Shown one piece after another: positions 19,141-28,723 of a stretch of DNA of 64,000 bases. Numbering within the stretch: the stretch's first letter is position 1; every line of letters begins with the position of its first letter. The stretch spans positions 806,001-870,000 of the forward strand of contig JAYQTB010000004.1 of assembly GCA_038147195.1 (NCBI GenBank), read 5' to 3'. This DNA comes from Eutrophocola salsuginis (GTDB taxonomy: Bacteria; Pseudomonadota; Gammaproteobacteria; Pseudomonadales; Pseudohongiellaceae). A program made the position numbers and the translations under genes. The notes below the pieces were generated by a model that was not told the origin of the DNA, did no database searches, and was given only the letters and a program-made list of their open reading frames with translations.

Positions 19141-20976
19141 ATGCTCGACTTACTGTGGCTAGTGCCAGTAATACCCTTTATCGGGTTTTTGATTTTGACG
19201 TTGACTTTCGGCAAGTTGCCCCAGCTGCCGGCCGGTATCATCGGCGCAGGCTCCATTGGCCTGTCCTTCATTTTTGCCCTGCTGGCGGGCAGCAATTTCA
19301 TGGCCGCCGATATCAATTCCTATTCCCAGTCCCTGTGGACCTGGATGTCGGTCGGTGATTTCGAGGTCGGCTTTAATCTCTACCTGGATGGCGTATCGCT
19401 GACGATGATGTACGTCATTACTGGTATCGGCTTCCTGATCCATGTCTATGCCACTGGTTACATGAGCGGCGATCCCAGTTTCGCACGCTTCTTCTCCTAC
19501 ATGAACCTGTTCGTATCCGCCATGCTCATCCTGGTGCTGGCGGACAACCTGGCCCTCCTGTTCATGGGCTGGGAAGGCGTGGGCCTATGTTCATACCTGC
19601 TGATCGGTTTCTGGTACACGGATCCGCATAACGGCTACTGCGCGCGCAAGGCCTTCGTCATGACCAGGGTAGGGGACGCCTTCATGGCGCTTGGCCTGTT
19701 TACCCTGTTCGTCAGCACCGGCACTCTCAACATGCAGGAAGCCATGCTCAATGCCGAGGCAGAATGGGAAGTGGGTTCCGGTATCGCCACCGCCGTCACC
19801 CTGCTGATCCTTGGTGGGGCCGTCGGTAAATCCGCCCAGCTGCCGCTGCAGACCTGGTTGCCGGACGCCATGGCTGGCCCGACTCCGATCTCCGCGTTGA
19901 TCCACGCGGCCACCATGGTGACCGCCGGCGTCTACCTGATTGCCCGTACCCATGTCCTGTACATGCTGGCCCCGGAAGTGCAGTACCTGGTCGGTGTCAT
20001 CGGCGCCATAACCTTGCTCATGGCAGGCTTCACTGCCCTGACGCAGAACGACATCAAGAAAGTGCTGGCGTTCTCAACGGTCAGCCAGATCGGTTACATG
20101 TTCCTCGCCCTCGGCGTAGGTGCCTGGAGTAGTGCGATTTTCCACCTCATGACCCACGCCTTCTTCAAGGCGCTGTTGTTCCTCACCGCGGGCTCTATCA
20201 TCCTGGCTATGCACCATGAGCAGGATATCTTCAAGATGGGCGGCCTGCGCAAGGACCTGCCATGGTCACATGGCCTGTTCCTGATCGGTACATTGGGGCT
20301 CGTGGCGTTCCCGGGCTTCTCCGGCTTCTGGTCCAAGGAAGAAATTCTCTCCTCTGCCATGGAACATCATGAAGGCGGCTACATCCTGTTCCTCGCCGGC
20401 ATGCTGGGCGCGGTCATGACCTATCTCTACAGTTTCCGCCTGTATTTCCTCGTGTTCTACGGTAAGAAGACCCATGACGGACACGAGGTCATGGGCATGC
20501 ACCTGCAGGGTCCGCTGGTGCTCCTTGCCATTGGTGCCGTGTTCTCCGGCTACCTGCACATCCCGGTGGATGCGGTGTTCCCTGAAATGGAAGAGCACCA
20601 TCCATCGTTGATGGCACAAGCCGCCATGATTGGGCTTCCCATGCTTGGTTTCGTCCTCGCCTGGTGGGTGTTCATCAAGGGCAAGATCGATACGGACAAG
20701 CTGGCAGGGAAGGGCATTGGCGCCGCGTTGCACCGTTTCTGGTACACCCAGTGGGGCATGGACTGGCTTTACAACATCATCATCTGCAAACCCTACATGT
20801 GGCTGGCGGAGTTCAACAAAAAGGACTTTATCGATTTCTTCTACAACGGTTCGGCCAGGGTCGTGCGGTTCTGCCATGACGTCATGAGTGAAACCCAGAC
20901 TGGCCAGTTGCGCTGGTATGCCATCAGTGTCGCTTACGGCTTGCTGATACTGGTAGTCATTGGAGTATTGCTGTGA
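19141..20976 (+). CDS. nuoL: NADH-quinone oxidoreductase subunit L (NuoL)
   Basis: The largest antiporter-like pump subunit, 611 residues with about 16 membrane helices and the long lateral amphipathic helix near the C-terminus. Conserved features include FMGWEGVGLCSYLLIGFW (pump-channel Glu), KSAQLPLQTWLPDAM (Lys) and FSTVSQIGYM. It is followed by nuoM with a four-base overlap of the stop and GTG start. Confidence 0.96.
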   Translation: MLDLLWLVPVIPFIGFLILTLTFGKLPQLPAGIIGAGSIGLSFIFALLAGSNFMAADINSYSQSLWTWMSVGDFEVGFNLYLDGVSLTMMYVITGIGFLIHVYATGYMSGDPSFARFFSYMNLFVSAMLILVLADNLALLFMGWEGVGLCSYLLIGFWYTDPHNGYCARKAFVMTRVGDAFMALGLFTLFVSTGTLNMQEAMLNAEAEWEVGSGIATAVTLLILGGAVGKSAQLPLQTWLPDAMAGPTPISALIHAATMVTAGVYLIARTHVLYMLAPEVQYLVGVIGAITLLMAGFTALTQNDIKKVLAFSTVSQIGYMFLALGVGAWSSAIFHLMTHAFFKALLFLTAGSIILAMHHEQDIFKMGGLRKDLPWSHGLFLIGTLGLVAFPGFSGFWSKEEILSSAMEHHEGGYILFLAGMLGAVMTYLYSFRLYFLVFYGKKTHDGHEVMGMHLQGPLVLLAIGAVFSGYLHIPVDAVFPEMEEHHPSLMAQAAMIGLPMLGFVLAWWVFIKGKIDTDKLAGKGIGAALHRFWYTQWGMDWLYNIIICKPYMWLAEFNKKDFIDFFYNGSARVVRFCHDVMSETQTGQLRWYAISVAYGLLILVVIGVLL

Positions 20977-22475
20977 TCCTTGCCTGGTTAATCACTATCC
21001 TGTTCGCCGGTGGTATCGGCGCCTGGCTTGCCGAGAAGAGCAACCCTGAACTGCCACGCTTCATTGCCCTGGCAACATTGCTTCTGGACCTGTTCCTCGT
21101 CGTACTCATGCTTTTCGTTCCCGGAGTCCTTGGACTGGATGCTCCCGCCCAGGCCGATCTCGGCCAGCCGGGCGAGTGGCTTGTGCTTTTCAGTGCCGAC
21201 TGGATTCCTCGCTTCGGTATCTCCTTTATCTTCGGCGCCGATGGGCTGGGGCTCCTGCTGATCACCCTGACAGTATTCCTGGGCCTCATGTCCCTGGGCT
21301 CAGCTTGGCATGAAATCAAGGATCGTACCGGCTTCTTCTATTTCAATCTGCTTTGGACACTGGCCGGCGTGATTGGTGTGTTCACCGCGCTCGATTTATT
21401 CCTGTTTTTCTTCTTCTGGGAAGTCATGCTCATCCCGATGTATTTCATCATTGCCATTTGGGGCCATGAGAACAAGGAATACGCGGCGATGAAATTCTTC
21501 ATATTCACCCAGGTGAGCGGCATGCTGATGCTGCTAGCCATCCTGCTGCTGGTTTTCTTCCATCACGAGGGAACCGGCGAGGTCACCTTCAGTTATTTCG
21601 GCCTGCTGGGCACTGATATACCCGATGCCTTCGGCTTCTGGGTTATGCTCGGCTTCTTCCTGGCGTTTGCGACCAAGTTGCCGTCGGTCCCGATTCATAA
21701 CTGGCTGCCCGATGCGCATTCACAGGCGCCCACGGCCGGCTCCGTAATCCTGGCGGGCATCCTGCTGAAGACCGGTGCCTATGGCCTGATCCGTTTCACC
21801 ATCCCGCTGTTCCCGGTGGAAAGCTCTGCGTTTGCTCCCACCGCCATGCTGCTGGGTGTTATCAGTATCCTGTATACCGCCAAGGTCGCGTTTGCTCAGA
21901 ACGATCTCAAGCGCCTGATCGCCTATACCTCGGTCAGCCACATGGGCTTCGTCATGCTGGGTGTCTATGCCTGGACGGCACAGGCGGTGCAGGGCGCTGT
22001 CATGACCATGCTGGCCCACGGTTTCAGTGCCGCGGCACTGTTCATGCTGGCCGGCGGCCTGCAGCACCGCATCCATACCCGCGCCATGGACCAGATGGGC
22101 GGCTTGTGGGGCGTGGCACCGAAGATGGGCTTCATGGCCGTGTTCTTCACTGTTGCCGCGGTGGGCATGCCGGGCCTGGGCAACTTCATCGGTGAATTCT
22201 TGGTGCTGCTTGGCAGCTTCCGGATCAGCGTTGCCGCTGCCGCGGCAGCCGCCATAGGTATGGTGGTTGCGGCAGTCTACTCGCTGATCGTCATCCAGAA
22301 AGTATTCCATGGGGAGAACAAGCACAATCTCGAGGTGCAGGATCTGACCCGTGTGGAGATGTTCTGTTTCGGCCTGATGATGATCGGGTTGTTCTGGATG
22401 GGCATGTATCCCCAGTCAATGCTGGATATGTCTGAACTGACCCTGCGCAGCCTAGGTGTGATGTTCTTCCAGTAA
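20973..22475 (+). CDS. nuoM: NADH-quinone oxidoreductase subunit M (NuoM)
   Basis: Second antiporter-like proton-pumping subunit, 500 residues with about 14 helices. The channel glutamate lies in FFFWEVMLIPMYF and the key lysine in ATKLPSVPIHNWLPDAH; AYTSVSHMGFVMLG is the usual helix-12 segment. The GTG start overlaps the nuoL stop by four bases. It ends 47 bases before nuoN. Confidence 0.96.
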   Translation: MILAWLITILFAGGIGAWLAEKSNPELPRFIALATLLLDLFLVVLMLFVPGVLGLDAPAQADLGQPGEWLVLFSADWIPRFGISFIFGADGLGLLLITLTVFLGLMSLGSAWHEIKDRTGFFYFNLLWTLAGVIGVFTALDLFLFFFFWEVMLIPMYFIIAIWGHENKEYAAMKFFIFTQVSGMLMLLAILLLVFFHHEGTGEVTFSYFGLLGTDIPDAFGFWVMLGFFLAFATKLPSVPIHNWLPDAHSQAPTAGSVILAGILLKTGAYGLIRFTIPLFPVESSAFAPTAMLLGVISILYTAKVAFAQNDLKRLIAYTSVSHMGFVMLGVYAWTAQAVQGAVMTMLAHGFSAAALFMLAGGLQHRIHTRAMDQMGGLWGVAPKMGFMAVFFTVAAVGMPGLGNFIGEFLVLLGSFRISVAAAAAAAIGMVVAAVYSLIVIQKVFHGENKHNLEVQDLTRVEMFCFGLMMIGLFWMGMYPQSMLDMSELTLRSLGVMFFQ

Positions 22476-22522
22476 GAATCAATGATTAAATGAAAAACGT
22501 TTGAAGGAAACCGCGAGTCACC

Positions 22523-23983
22523 ATGTATAGCAATCTTGTAATCGACTTGATGCAGATCATCATGCTCACGCTGGGTTCGGTCGTGGTCATGTTCACTGCC
22601 GCCTTCAAACGTGACCATGCAGTGGTTTGCGGTCTCACCGTGTTCAGCCTGTTTGCCGCTCTGCTGACTTTCGTGTTCATCAAGCCAGTGCTGCCGCTGG
22701 AAGCTACTCAGTTGTTAATTATCGACGAATACAGCCTGTTCTTCTGCAACCTGATCATTGTCGGCGCTATAGCGGTAGCGCTCCTGGCATACCCGTATTT
22801 CCAGACCCATAACATCCAGAACGAGGAGTTCTACATCCTTCTGATGATCGCCACCCTCGGAGCGGTCGTTCTCGCCTGCAGCAACCATTTCGTATCTTTC
22901 CTGCTTGGCATGGAAATGCTGGGGGTAAGCCTGTACGCCATGATCGCTTATCCTGTGCATGCCAGTGCTATCGCCAAGTTCCCCCTGGAAGCCGGCATCA
23001 AGTATCTCATTCTGTCGGCACTGACCGGCGGCATCACCCTGTTCGGTATCGCACTGGTGTACGCCTACATCGGCACCCTCGGTTTTGACGAGATACCCTC
23101 AGCCCTTGAGGCAGCCGATGATCTTGGTCCGGTCTTCGTGATTGGAGTGTTGATGATCGTGGCCGGTGCCGCGTTCAAGCTGTCGCTGGTGCCGTTCCAT
23201 ATCTGGACGCCAGATGTCTATGAAGGCGCCCCGGTACCGGTCACCGCCTACCTGGCCACGGTATCCAAGGCTGCCATGCTGGCCGTGACCATGCGGTTGT
23301 TGCTGACATCCAATGCCCTCGAATTCAATGCGGTCACCGTCGTTCTGACCATCATGGCCGCTGCCTCGATGATTATCGGCAACCTACTGGCCGTACTGCA
23401 GGACAACGTCAAACGCCTGTTTGCCTATTCCTCCATTGCCCACCTGGGTTACCTGCTGGTGGTGGTCATCGCTGCGGCCAGCGTGGAGACAAGTCTGTCC
23501 ATGGAAAGCATGGGTTTCTATATTCTGGCGTACTTCATTATGTCATTGGCAGGCTTCGCCGTGGTCAGTGCCATCTCGAACAGTGAAAAGGAACTGGACG
23601 CGCTAGCTGATTTCCGCGGCCTGTTCTGGCGCAATAGCTGGTTATCCGCCGTCCTGATTACCGTCCTTCTTTCACTGGCCGGCATTCCGTTGACCGCCGG
23701 TTTCATTGGCAAGTTCTATATCTTCACCACGGGTGTGGAAGGAGAGCTCTGGTTCCTGCTTTCTATGCTCATCGTGGGCAGTGCCATCGGCTTGTATTAC
23801 TACCTACGTTTGATCTACCTTATGCTGCAACCGGCTGACCAGGCTGGTATTGATCCTGCCACCGCCGGTTTGCCGGTGAGTGTGCACGTGGTCATGGCCG
23901 CCATGACTCTGGCAATCATCTACCTAGGTATCTACCCGACACCCATGATCAGCACACTGCAGGGTCTCGCCAGCGCCTTTTAA
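22523..23983 (+). CDS. nuoN: NADH-quinone oxidoreductase subunit N (NuoN)
   Basis: Third antiporter-like subunit and last gene of the operon, 486 residues. The channel glutamate is in LLGMEMLGVSLYAM and the lysine in AFKLSLVPFHIWTPDVYEG; FAYSSIAHLGYLLV is the broken-helix segment. With it, all complex I subunits A, B, CD, E-N are present in the standard order. Confidence 0.96.
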   Translation: MYSNLVIDLMQIIMLTLGSVVVMFTAAFKRDHAVVCGLTVFSLFAALLTFVFIKPVLPLEATQLLIIDEYSLFFCNLIIVGAIAVALLAYPYFQTHNIQNEEFYILLMIATLGAVVLACSNHFVSFLLGMEMLGVSLYAMIAYPVHASAIAKFPLEAGIKYLILSALTGGITLFGIALVYAYIGTLGFDEIPSALEAADDLGPVFVIGVLMIVAGAAFKLSLVPFHIWTPDVYEGAPVPVTAYLATVSKAAMLAVTMRLLLTSNALEFNAVTVVLTIMAAASMIIGNLLAVLQDNVKRLFAYSSIAHLGYLLVVVIAAASVETSLSMESMGFYILAYFIMSLAGFAVVSAISNSEKELDALADFRGLFWRNSWLSAVLITVLLSLAGIPLTAGFIGKFYIFTTGVEGELWFLLSMLIVGSAIGLYYYLRLIYLMLQPADQAGIDPATAGLPVSVHVVMAAMTLAIIYLGIYPTPMISTLQGLASAF

Positions 23984-24373
23984 CCTTTTCTGATCCTTTT
24001 CCCTGAATAGAGGGCACTCACGGCTAGACGCTTGAACAATGCTTTGTTCAAAGAGCGGTGTTTTCGCCCGACTTTGCTCACTTTCTGTTCACATATTACC
24101 CGGTACCGCGATAACGCCCTGAAATCAGTGTTTTTTTTTGTCAATGCTTGCATTGGCAAATACAGAGTGATTACAATCCCACCCCCGGCCGGATAATCGT
24201 GCGTACAGAGACACATTCCACCCATGCCGTGCGGGCAGGCAGCTACACAGCCTGAGAGCAAAAATCACTAGATAGTTTCAAAAAAATAAACAATAAAACG
24301 TTACGCAGTAATAAACATTAACTGGCCAGAACGTCGCATCGCAGACGACATCAGGCACACCCGGAGCCCCGTT
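23984..24373. other. Intergenic region between nuoN and the recombinase gene
   Basis: No credible gene. It contains a perfect 8-bp inverted repeat (24032-24051) and a run of nine T (24131-24139) directly before a small inverted repeat (CAATGC/GCATTG). The order T-run then hairpin is wrong for a terminator on the plus strand. The region next to the recombinase is AT-rich. Confidence 0.4.
24032..24051. repeat. Perfect inverted repeat TTGAACAA/TTGTTCAA
   Basis: Arms 24032-24039 and 24044-24051 pair perfectly around a four-base loop. There is no T-run behind it, so it may be an mRNA-end hairpin for nuo or a protein-binding site near the recombinase gene. Confidence 0.5.
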
Positions 24374-25072
24374 ATGTCGGTTTACAGCTACACACGCACC
24401 TCGCAAATCGAATGCCTGGAGTCCTCCCAGGATCTTGAAACCATCCTCGAGAAGGAAGATTTACGCTTGCAGACCTACGCCCTCGGCGATGGCATGAGGG
24501 TCAATGATCGTTTCATCGATCAAAATCAGAAGTGGAATGTCAGTTTCATGAAACGACCCCAGGCCGTCATCTTGATGAACAGCCTGGTAGCCGGTGACAT
24601 CATACTCGTGTGTACGTTGGAACGCATTTTCAGTAACTGCAATGACATGGTGAACACGCTCGCCGAATTCCGAAAACGCAAGGTCAGGCTTGTGGTTGTC
24701 GAACTGGATGGTGATGTCACTGACATGGCACTGTCACCCCGGTTTACTGACATGCTGAAAATTTTTCACAACCTGGAAAAACGTCGTTCTACCGAACGAA
24801 TCAAGACTGTCAAGCAGAGCCAGCGCAAGAAAGGGCGCTTTTTGGGCGGCAGTCGTCCGTTTGGTTACATGATCCACTCCAACGGTCGTCTCTTAGAAAA
24901 CCCGATGGAACAGCGTGTCCTGAAGAAAATCTTGGAAATGAAGAAACAGGGTAAATCCCTGCGGTGTATTTCAGCCGAAGTTAGCACGCCAATCATGCCG
25001 GTAAGCTTCAAGACCGTGCAGCGCCTTATCAAACGCCACGACAGCGAGATGAGCGCCAGGCAGGAAATCTAG
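24374..25072 (+). CDS. Orphan serine recombinase (resolvase/invertase family)
   Basis: The 232-residue protein has a resolvase-type catalytic domain: the YTRTS motif with the likely nucleophile Ser10, the GDIILVCTLERIFSN segment matching the usual LDRLGR helix, and a SERIKTVKQ segment matching the E-helix. A GGSRPFGY stretch and a short helix-turn-helix-like tail (QGKSLRCISAEV) follow. The usual second arginine of LDRLxR is replaced here (LERIFSN), so activity is uncertain. It is a single gene between two conserved operons, with no transposon ends, phage genes or obvious invertible segment beside it. It could be a domesticated recombinase or a remnant of a lost element. Confidence 0.75.
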   Translation: MSVYSYTRTSQIECLESSQDLETILEKEDLRLQTYALGDGMRVNDRFIDQNQKWNVSFMKRPQAVILMNSLVAGDIILVCTLERIFSNCNDMVNTLAEFRKRKVRLVVVELDGDVTDMALSPRFTDMLKIFHNLEKRRSTERIKTVKQSQRKKGRFLGGSRPFGYMIHSNGRLLENPMEQRVLKKILEMKKQGKSLRCISAEVSTPIMPVSFKTVQRLIKRHDSEMSARQEI

Positions 25073-25182
25073 GTAAACTTCGACAGGAGGTAATCAAATC
25101 CTGGGATCGGTTGCCTCTTTGTCCGGAAGCTGTCCTGAGTCTTCCCGTCTAAGCCGGTGATGATTTGTGCTCTAATGCCTCC

Positions 25183-26430
25183 ATGTTCAAATCCACGCCT
25201 TTCCTAATAGGACTTCGCTACATCCTTGCCCGCAAGGACAACCGCTTCATCTCCTTTACTTCCCTGATCTCCATGGCAGGTCTCACACTCGGCGTAATGG
25301 CCATTATTGTCGTGCTGTCCGTCTTCAACGGTTCCCAGCGCATAATGCGCGAACGCACCTTGATTACGGTTCCTCATGGCGATATTGGCGCAATCGATGC
25401 TTTTCCCGACTGGCGAGAAGCTTTAATCCTGCTGAAAAATCACCCGGATATTGCCGGTGTGGCACCTTATATCGGGCTTGAAGCCATGCTCAGCCGGCAA
25501 GGCTATCACCAGGTCACCGAGATCAAGGCCATCTCTCCTGAAGATGAGGTGAGCGTGTCGCGTATCGCGGAGAGCATGGTGCAAGGAAGCCTCGATGCAC
25601 TAGTTTCCGGCAACAACGCAATTATTCTGGGCCGGGTACTGGCGGGAAACCTGCGCCTGAATGCCGGTGACTCGGTGAACCTGATTGTGCCGGCCGTCAA
25701 CGACAACGACCGATTGGCGCTGAACATGCATCGTTTCACTGTAGCAGGTATTTTCGATCCTCAGTTCACTATCGGTAACGAACTCGCTCTGATTCACATC
25801 AATGACAGCCTGCCGCTGCTTAATATCGAGGATATTGCCGATGCCGTACAATTGCGCTTGCGCGTGGCGGATGTTGACGCCGCCGGTGATATTGTCGCCA
25901 ACAGCATTGCATTAATGGAAACGGGATTTCCTGGAACAGCGTTCACCGGACGGGATTGGAGCGTCACCGAGGCCAGTCTTTTCAATGCCCTGAAAATGGA
26001 AAAGCTCATGACCTGGTTCATGCTTATGATGATCGTGGCAATTGGTGCCTTCAACATCATCTCTACGCTGGTCATGGTGGTTTCCGAGAAGAAGGCTGAC
26101 ATTGCCATCCTGCGTACAATGGGCGCCAGCGAGAGCGCCATTATGGGAATATTTGTGGTGCAGGGTACGCTGGTGGGCATCCTGGGCACCTTAATCGGTG
26201 CAGTTGCCGGCATCCTAGTAGCCGTTAATTTTTCCGCCATCTCGGGCAGCCTAGAAAACCTGCTGGCGCAGGCTAACCTCTACGTAATCACGGTATTACC
26301 GTCAGTATTGCACGCTTCCGATGTCTGGGTAACCTGCAGCGCGGCATTGTCCATCAGTTTCATTGCTACGCTGTACCCCGCATGGAAGGCGTCGCAGGTG
26401 CTGCCTGCCGAGGTCCTTCGTTATGAGTAA
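25183..26430 (+). CDS. lolC: Lipoprotein-releasing ABC transporter permease LolC
   Basis: Inner-membrane subunit of LolCDE, which extracts outer-membrane lipoproteins and hands them to LolA. It has one N-terminal helix (about residues 25-47), a large periplasmic domain and three C-terminal helices (FtsX-like fold), 415 residues. The N-terminal pattern GLRYILARKDNRFISFTSLIS is typical. I chose ATG 25183; a TTG at 25165 would add six residues without a ribosome site. The end overlaps lolD by eight bases. LolC and LolE are close paralogues, so the C/E naming rests mainly on order. Confidence 0.9.
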   Translation: MFKSTPFLIGLRYILARKDNRFISFTSLISMAGLTLGVMAIIVVLSVFNGSQRIMRERTLITVPHGDIGAIDAFPDWREALILLKNHPDIAGVAPYIGLEAMLSRQGYHQVTEIKAISPEDEVSVSRIAESMVQGSLDALVSGNNAIILGRVLAGNLRLNAGDSVNLIVPAVNDNDRLALNMHRFTVAGIFDPQFTIGNELALIHINDSLPLLNIEDIADAVQLRLRVADVDAAGDIVANSIALMETGFPGTAFTGRDWSVTEASLFNALKMEKLMTWFMLMMIVAIGAFNIISTLVMVVSEKKADIAILRTMGASESAIMGIFVVQGTLVGILGTLIGAVAGILVAVNFSAISGSLENLLAQANLYVITVLPSVLHASDVWVTCSAALSISFIATLYPAWKASQVLPAEVLRYE

Positions 26431-27121
26431 CGCCGTACTGCAATGTACCGAACTGGCGCGGACCTATCATGAAGGTGGTAACGCGGTCGAAGTACTCAAG
26501 GGGGCCAACCTCGCTGTTGCAGCTGGCGAGACGGTGGCCATCACGGGCACATCCGGTTCCGGCAAGACCACCTTGCTCAACCTGCTTGGCGGTATCGACA
26601 AGCCCAGTAACGGGCATGTCAGTATCCTCGGGCAGGACCTGGCGTTGCTCGATGGCAGGGAGCTTGACCGCCTGCGAAACCAGACCCTCGGTTTTGTCTA
26701 CCAGTTTCATCACCTGCTGGGAGAGTTCACCGCACAGGAAAATACGGCCATGCCGCTCATCATCAGCAAGCGTCCCTATGCCGAGTGCATGGCACGGTCT
26801 GCCGAAATCCTTGACCAGGTCGGTTTGCAGGATCGCCTAACCCATAAACCGTCACAATTATCGGGCGGTGAGCGCCAGCGCGTGGCCATCGCCAGGGCAC
26901 TGGTGAACAATCCCGCCTGCGTACTGATGGATGAGCCCACGGGCAACCTCGACGGCAACACGGCGGCCGGCATTCACCAGTTGATGCATGCACTGCAATC
27001 GCAACTGACCACCAGCTTCATCGTTGTTACCCATGACCCTGGCTTTGCCGCGCAGATGGACAAGATCTACCATCTGGCTGACGGTCGGCTCGAATTACAG
27101 GCCGTCAGGGGAGTCGCCTGA
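26423..27121 (+). CDS. lolD: Lipoprotein-releasing ABC transporter ATPase LolD
   Basis: Cytoplasmic ATPase of LolCDE, 232 residues. Walker A (GTSGSGKTTLLNL, about residue 41), the LSGGERQRVAIARAL signature (about 146) and Walker B (CVLMDEPTGNLD) are all intact. ATG 26423 lies inside the end of lolC with GAGG (26410-26413) nine bases upstream. lolE begins one base after the stop. Confidence 0.95.
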   Translation: MSNAVLQCTELARTYHEGGNAVEVLKGANLAVAAGETVAITGTSGSGKTTLLNLLGGIDKPSNGHVSILGQDLALLDGRELDRLRNQTLGFVYQFHHLLGEFTAQENTAMPLIISKRPYAECMARSAEILDQVGLQDRLTHKPSQLSGGERQRVAIARALVNNPACVLMDEPTGNLDGNTAAGIHQLMHALQSQLTTSFIVVTHDPGFAAQMDKIYHLADGRLELQAVRGVA

Positions 27122-27122
27122 C

Positions 27123-28379
27123 ATGCAGTTGCCCCTGGCACTTTACATCGGCAAGCGTTACACCTCGATCCGTTCGCGCAACCAGCTCATCGGGTTCATA
27201 TCCCTGTTATCGATACTGGGTCTGGGCCTGGGTGTGGCTATCCTGATCACGGTACTTTCTGTCATCAACGGCTTCGACCGGGAACTACAGAACCGAATTC
27301 TCGCCATGGTCCCACATATTACCCTTTACAGTGCCCGCAGCGATTCACTCAGGGATATGCAGCAATGGGCGGACGTAGAAATGGAGCTTGCCGACGTCGA
27401 CGGTGTTACCGGGACGGCGCCTTTCTTGCAGGTGGAAGGCATGCTGGTGGCCAACGGCAAGACCAAGGGAGTCGTGCTCAGTGGTGTCGACCCTGCTGCA
27501 GAGCGCAATGTCTCGATCATTGAGGAATTTATCAGCGCAGGTGATTTTGATTCACTCGCTGATCGTGAATACAACCTTGTAGTCGGGGCGGAACTGGCAG
27601 CAACCCTTGGCGTCGCACCCGGGGATAAGGTCACACTGGTGTCTACCGTGGTGCCGATAACTCCCCTGGGTGAATTCACCCGGCAGAAACAGTTCACGGT
27701 CAGCGGTATCTTCCAGGTCGGTTCCCAGCTCGATAGCAGTCTGGCCGTTGCCCATCTTGGCGACGTGCAACGGGTCTACCGTCTGGGGGAGACCATTCAC
27801 GGCCTGCGCATCCAGGTGGACGACCTCTTCGATGTCCAGACCATCAGCGAACGCATTCGCGCACGGGTTGACGACAGGTTCATGATCTCCAACTGGACGT
27901 GGGACTATGGCAATATCTACGAGAATATCCGGCTATCAAAGGCTTTGGTGGGCCTCTTGCTGTCGCTGCTGGTGGCTGTGGCTGCGTTCAACGTTGTAGT
28001 TAGTCTTGTAATGGTGGTCAAGGAAAAGCAGGGCGATATCGCCATCCTGCGGACCATGGGAACTTCGCTGGGCAGCATCCGCAATATTTTCCTGGTGCAA
28101 GGACTTGGGATCGGCCTCATCGGCACGGGTATCGGAATTATTCTTGGCCTCTTTCTCTCGCTTACGATCAGTGACATCGTCGGCTGGCTGGAAGGCATAA
28201 TGGGTATCCAGTTCCTCAGCGCCGATATCTATCCGGTCAACTACCTGCCATCGCAACTGCAAGTCCATGACCTGCTAATTGTCACTGCTATCGCGCTTGC
28301 CCTGACACTCCTGGCCACTTTACTGCCAGCGCGCTCAGCGGCGAAAACCGATCCAGCGGAAGTCCTGCGCTACGAATAA
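27123..28379 (+). CDS. lolE: Lipoprotein-releasing ABC transporter permease LolE
   Basis: Second permease of LolCDE, 418 residues, with the same helix-periplasmic domain-three-helix layout as LolC. The N-terminus (LALYIGKRYTSIRSRNQLIGFISLLS) and the ILRTMGTS segment after helix 2 are family features. The gene starts one base after lolD, so the three genes form one translation unit. No gene follows for 344 bases. Confidence 0.9.
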   Translation: MQLPLALYIGKRYTSIRSRNQLIGFISLLSILGLGLGVAILITVLSVINGFDRELQNRILAMVPHITLYSARSDSLRDMQQWADVEMELADVDGVTGTAPFLQVEGMLVANGKTKGVVLSGVDPAAERNVSIIEEFISAGDFDSLADREYNLVVGAELAATLGVAPGDKVTLVSTVVPITPLGEFTRQKQFTVSGIFQVGSQLDSSLAVAHLGDVQRVYRLGETIHGLRIQVDDLFDVQTISERIRARVDDRFMISNWTWDYGNIYENIRLSKALVGLLLSLLVAVAAFNVVVSLVMVVKEKQGDIAILRTMGTSLGSIRNIFLVQGLGIGLIGTGIGIILGLFLSLTISDIVGWLEGIMGIQFLSADIYPVNYLPSQLQVHDLLIVTAIALALTLLATLLPARSAAKTDPAEVLRYE

Positions 28380-28661
28380 ACCGGCCAGAGGCCTAATATT
28401 TGCCGTCGGCCAGACCCCGGTTAGAATCCTGGCAGGTGGGCCAGACTTGGCAATGGGATGGTGTTCATTTCTGGGTACTGCCACTTTGGTAGAAGGGCAG
28501 AGATGCGAATTACGCGTACCGTGTGCTTATCCGGTTCGGGCACAGTCCCTAAAAGGGTCCCAGCTAGGAGGCGTATTACCGTGAAACCATTCCAGGTTCT
28601 GGTTCGCAAAGCTCTGAATCGGGGATTTAGCAGTTCTTCTAAGCACCCGTATTATGGTACA

Positions 28662-28689
28662 TTGACGGGCATCTAAGGCGTTGTAAATA
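28662..28689 (+). promoter_or_regulatory. Candidate promoter of exbB-exbD-msbA-lpxK
   Basis: TTGACG (28662-28667) and TAAATA (28684-28689) are separated by 16 bases, a fair sigma-70 match 35 bases before the exbB start. It overlaps the terminator stem that follows. Confidence 0.45.
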
Positions 28690-28700
28690 CGCCTGTTTTT
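28676..28700 (+). terminator. Rho-independent terminator between lolE and exbB
   Basis: AGGCGT (28676-28681) pairs with ACGCCT (28689-28694) across a seven-base loop, followed by G and five T. It would end lolCDE transcription or attenuate read-through into exbB. Confidence 0.6.
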
Positions 28701-28723
28701 CATTACCTGAGGGATTGCCTAGC

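Larger units (their letters stand above)
28380..28723. other. Intergenic region between lolE and exbB
   Basis: A 72-codon open frame at 28458-28676 is Arg/Ser-rich, lacks a ribosome site and resembles nothing I know, so I do not call it a gene. In Pseudomonas a comEC gene lies at this place; it is absent. The region ends with a clear hairpin-T terminator overlapping a promoter-like sequence for exbB. Confidence 0.5.

Noticed and set aside
24131..24158. Terminator for nuo at the T-run with small hairpin
   Set aside because: The T-run comes before the hairpin on the plus strand, and on the minus strand it would be an A-run; the order is wrong both ways.
28458..28676. 72-codon frame between lolE and exbB
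   Set aside because: Arg/Ser-rich, no ribosome site, overlaps promoter and terminator signals.
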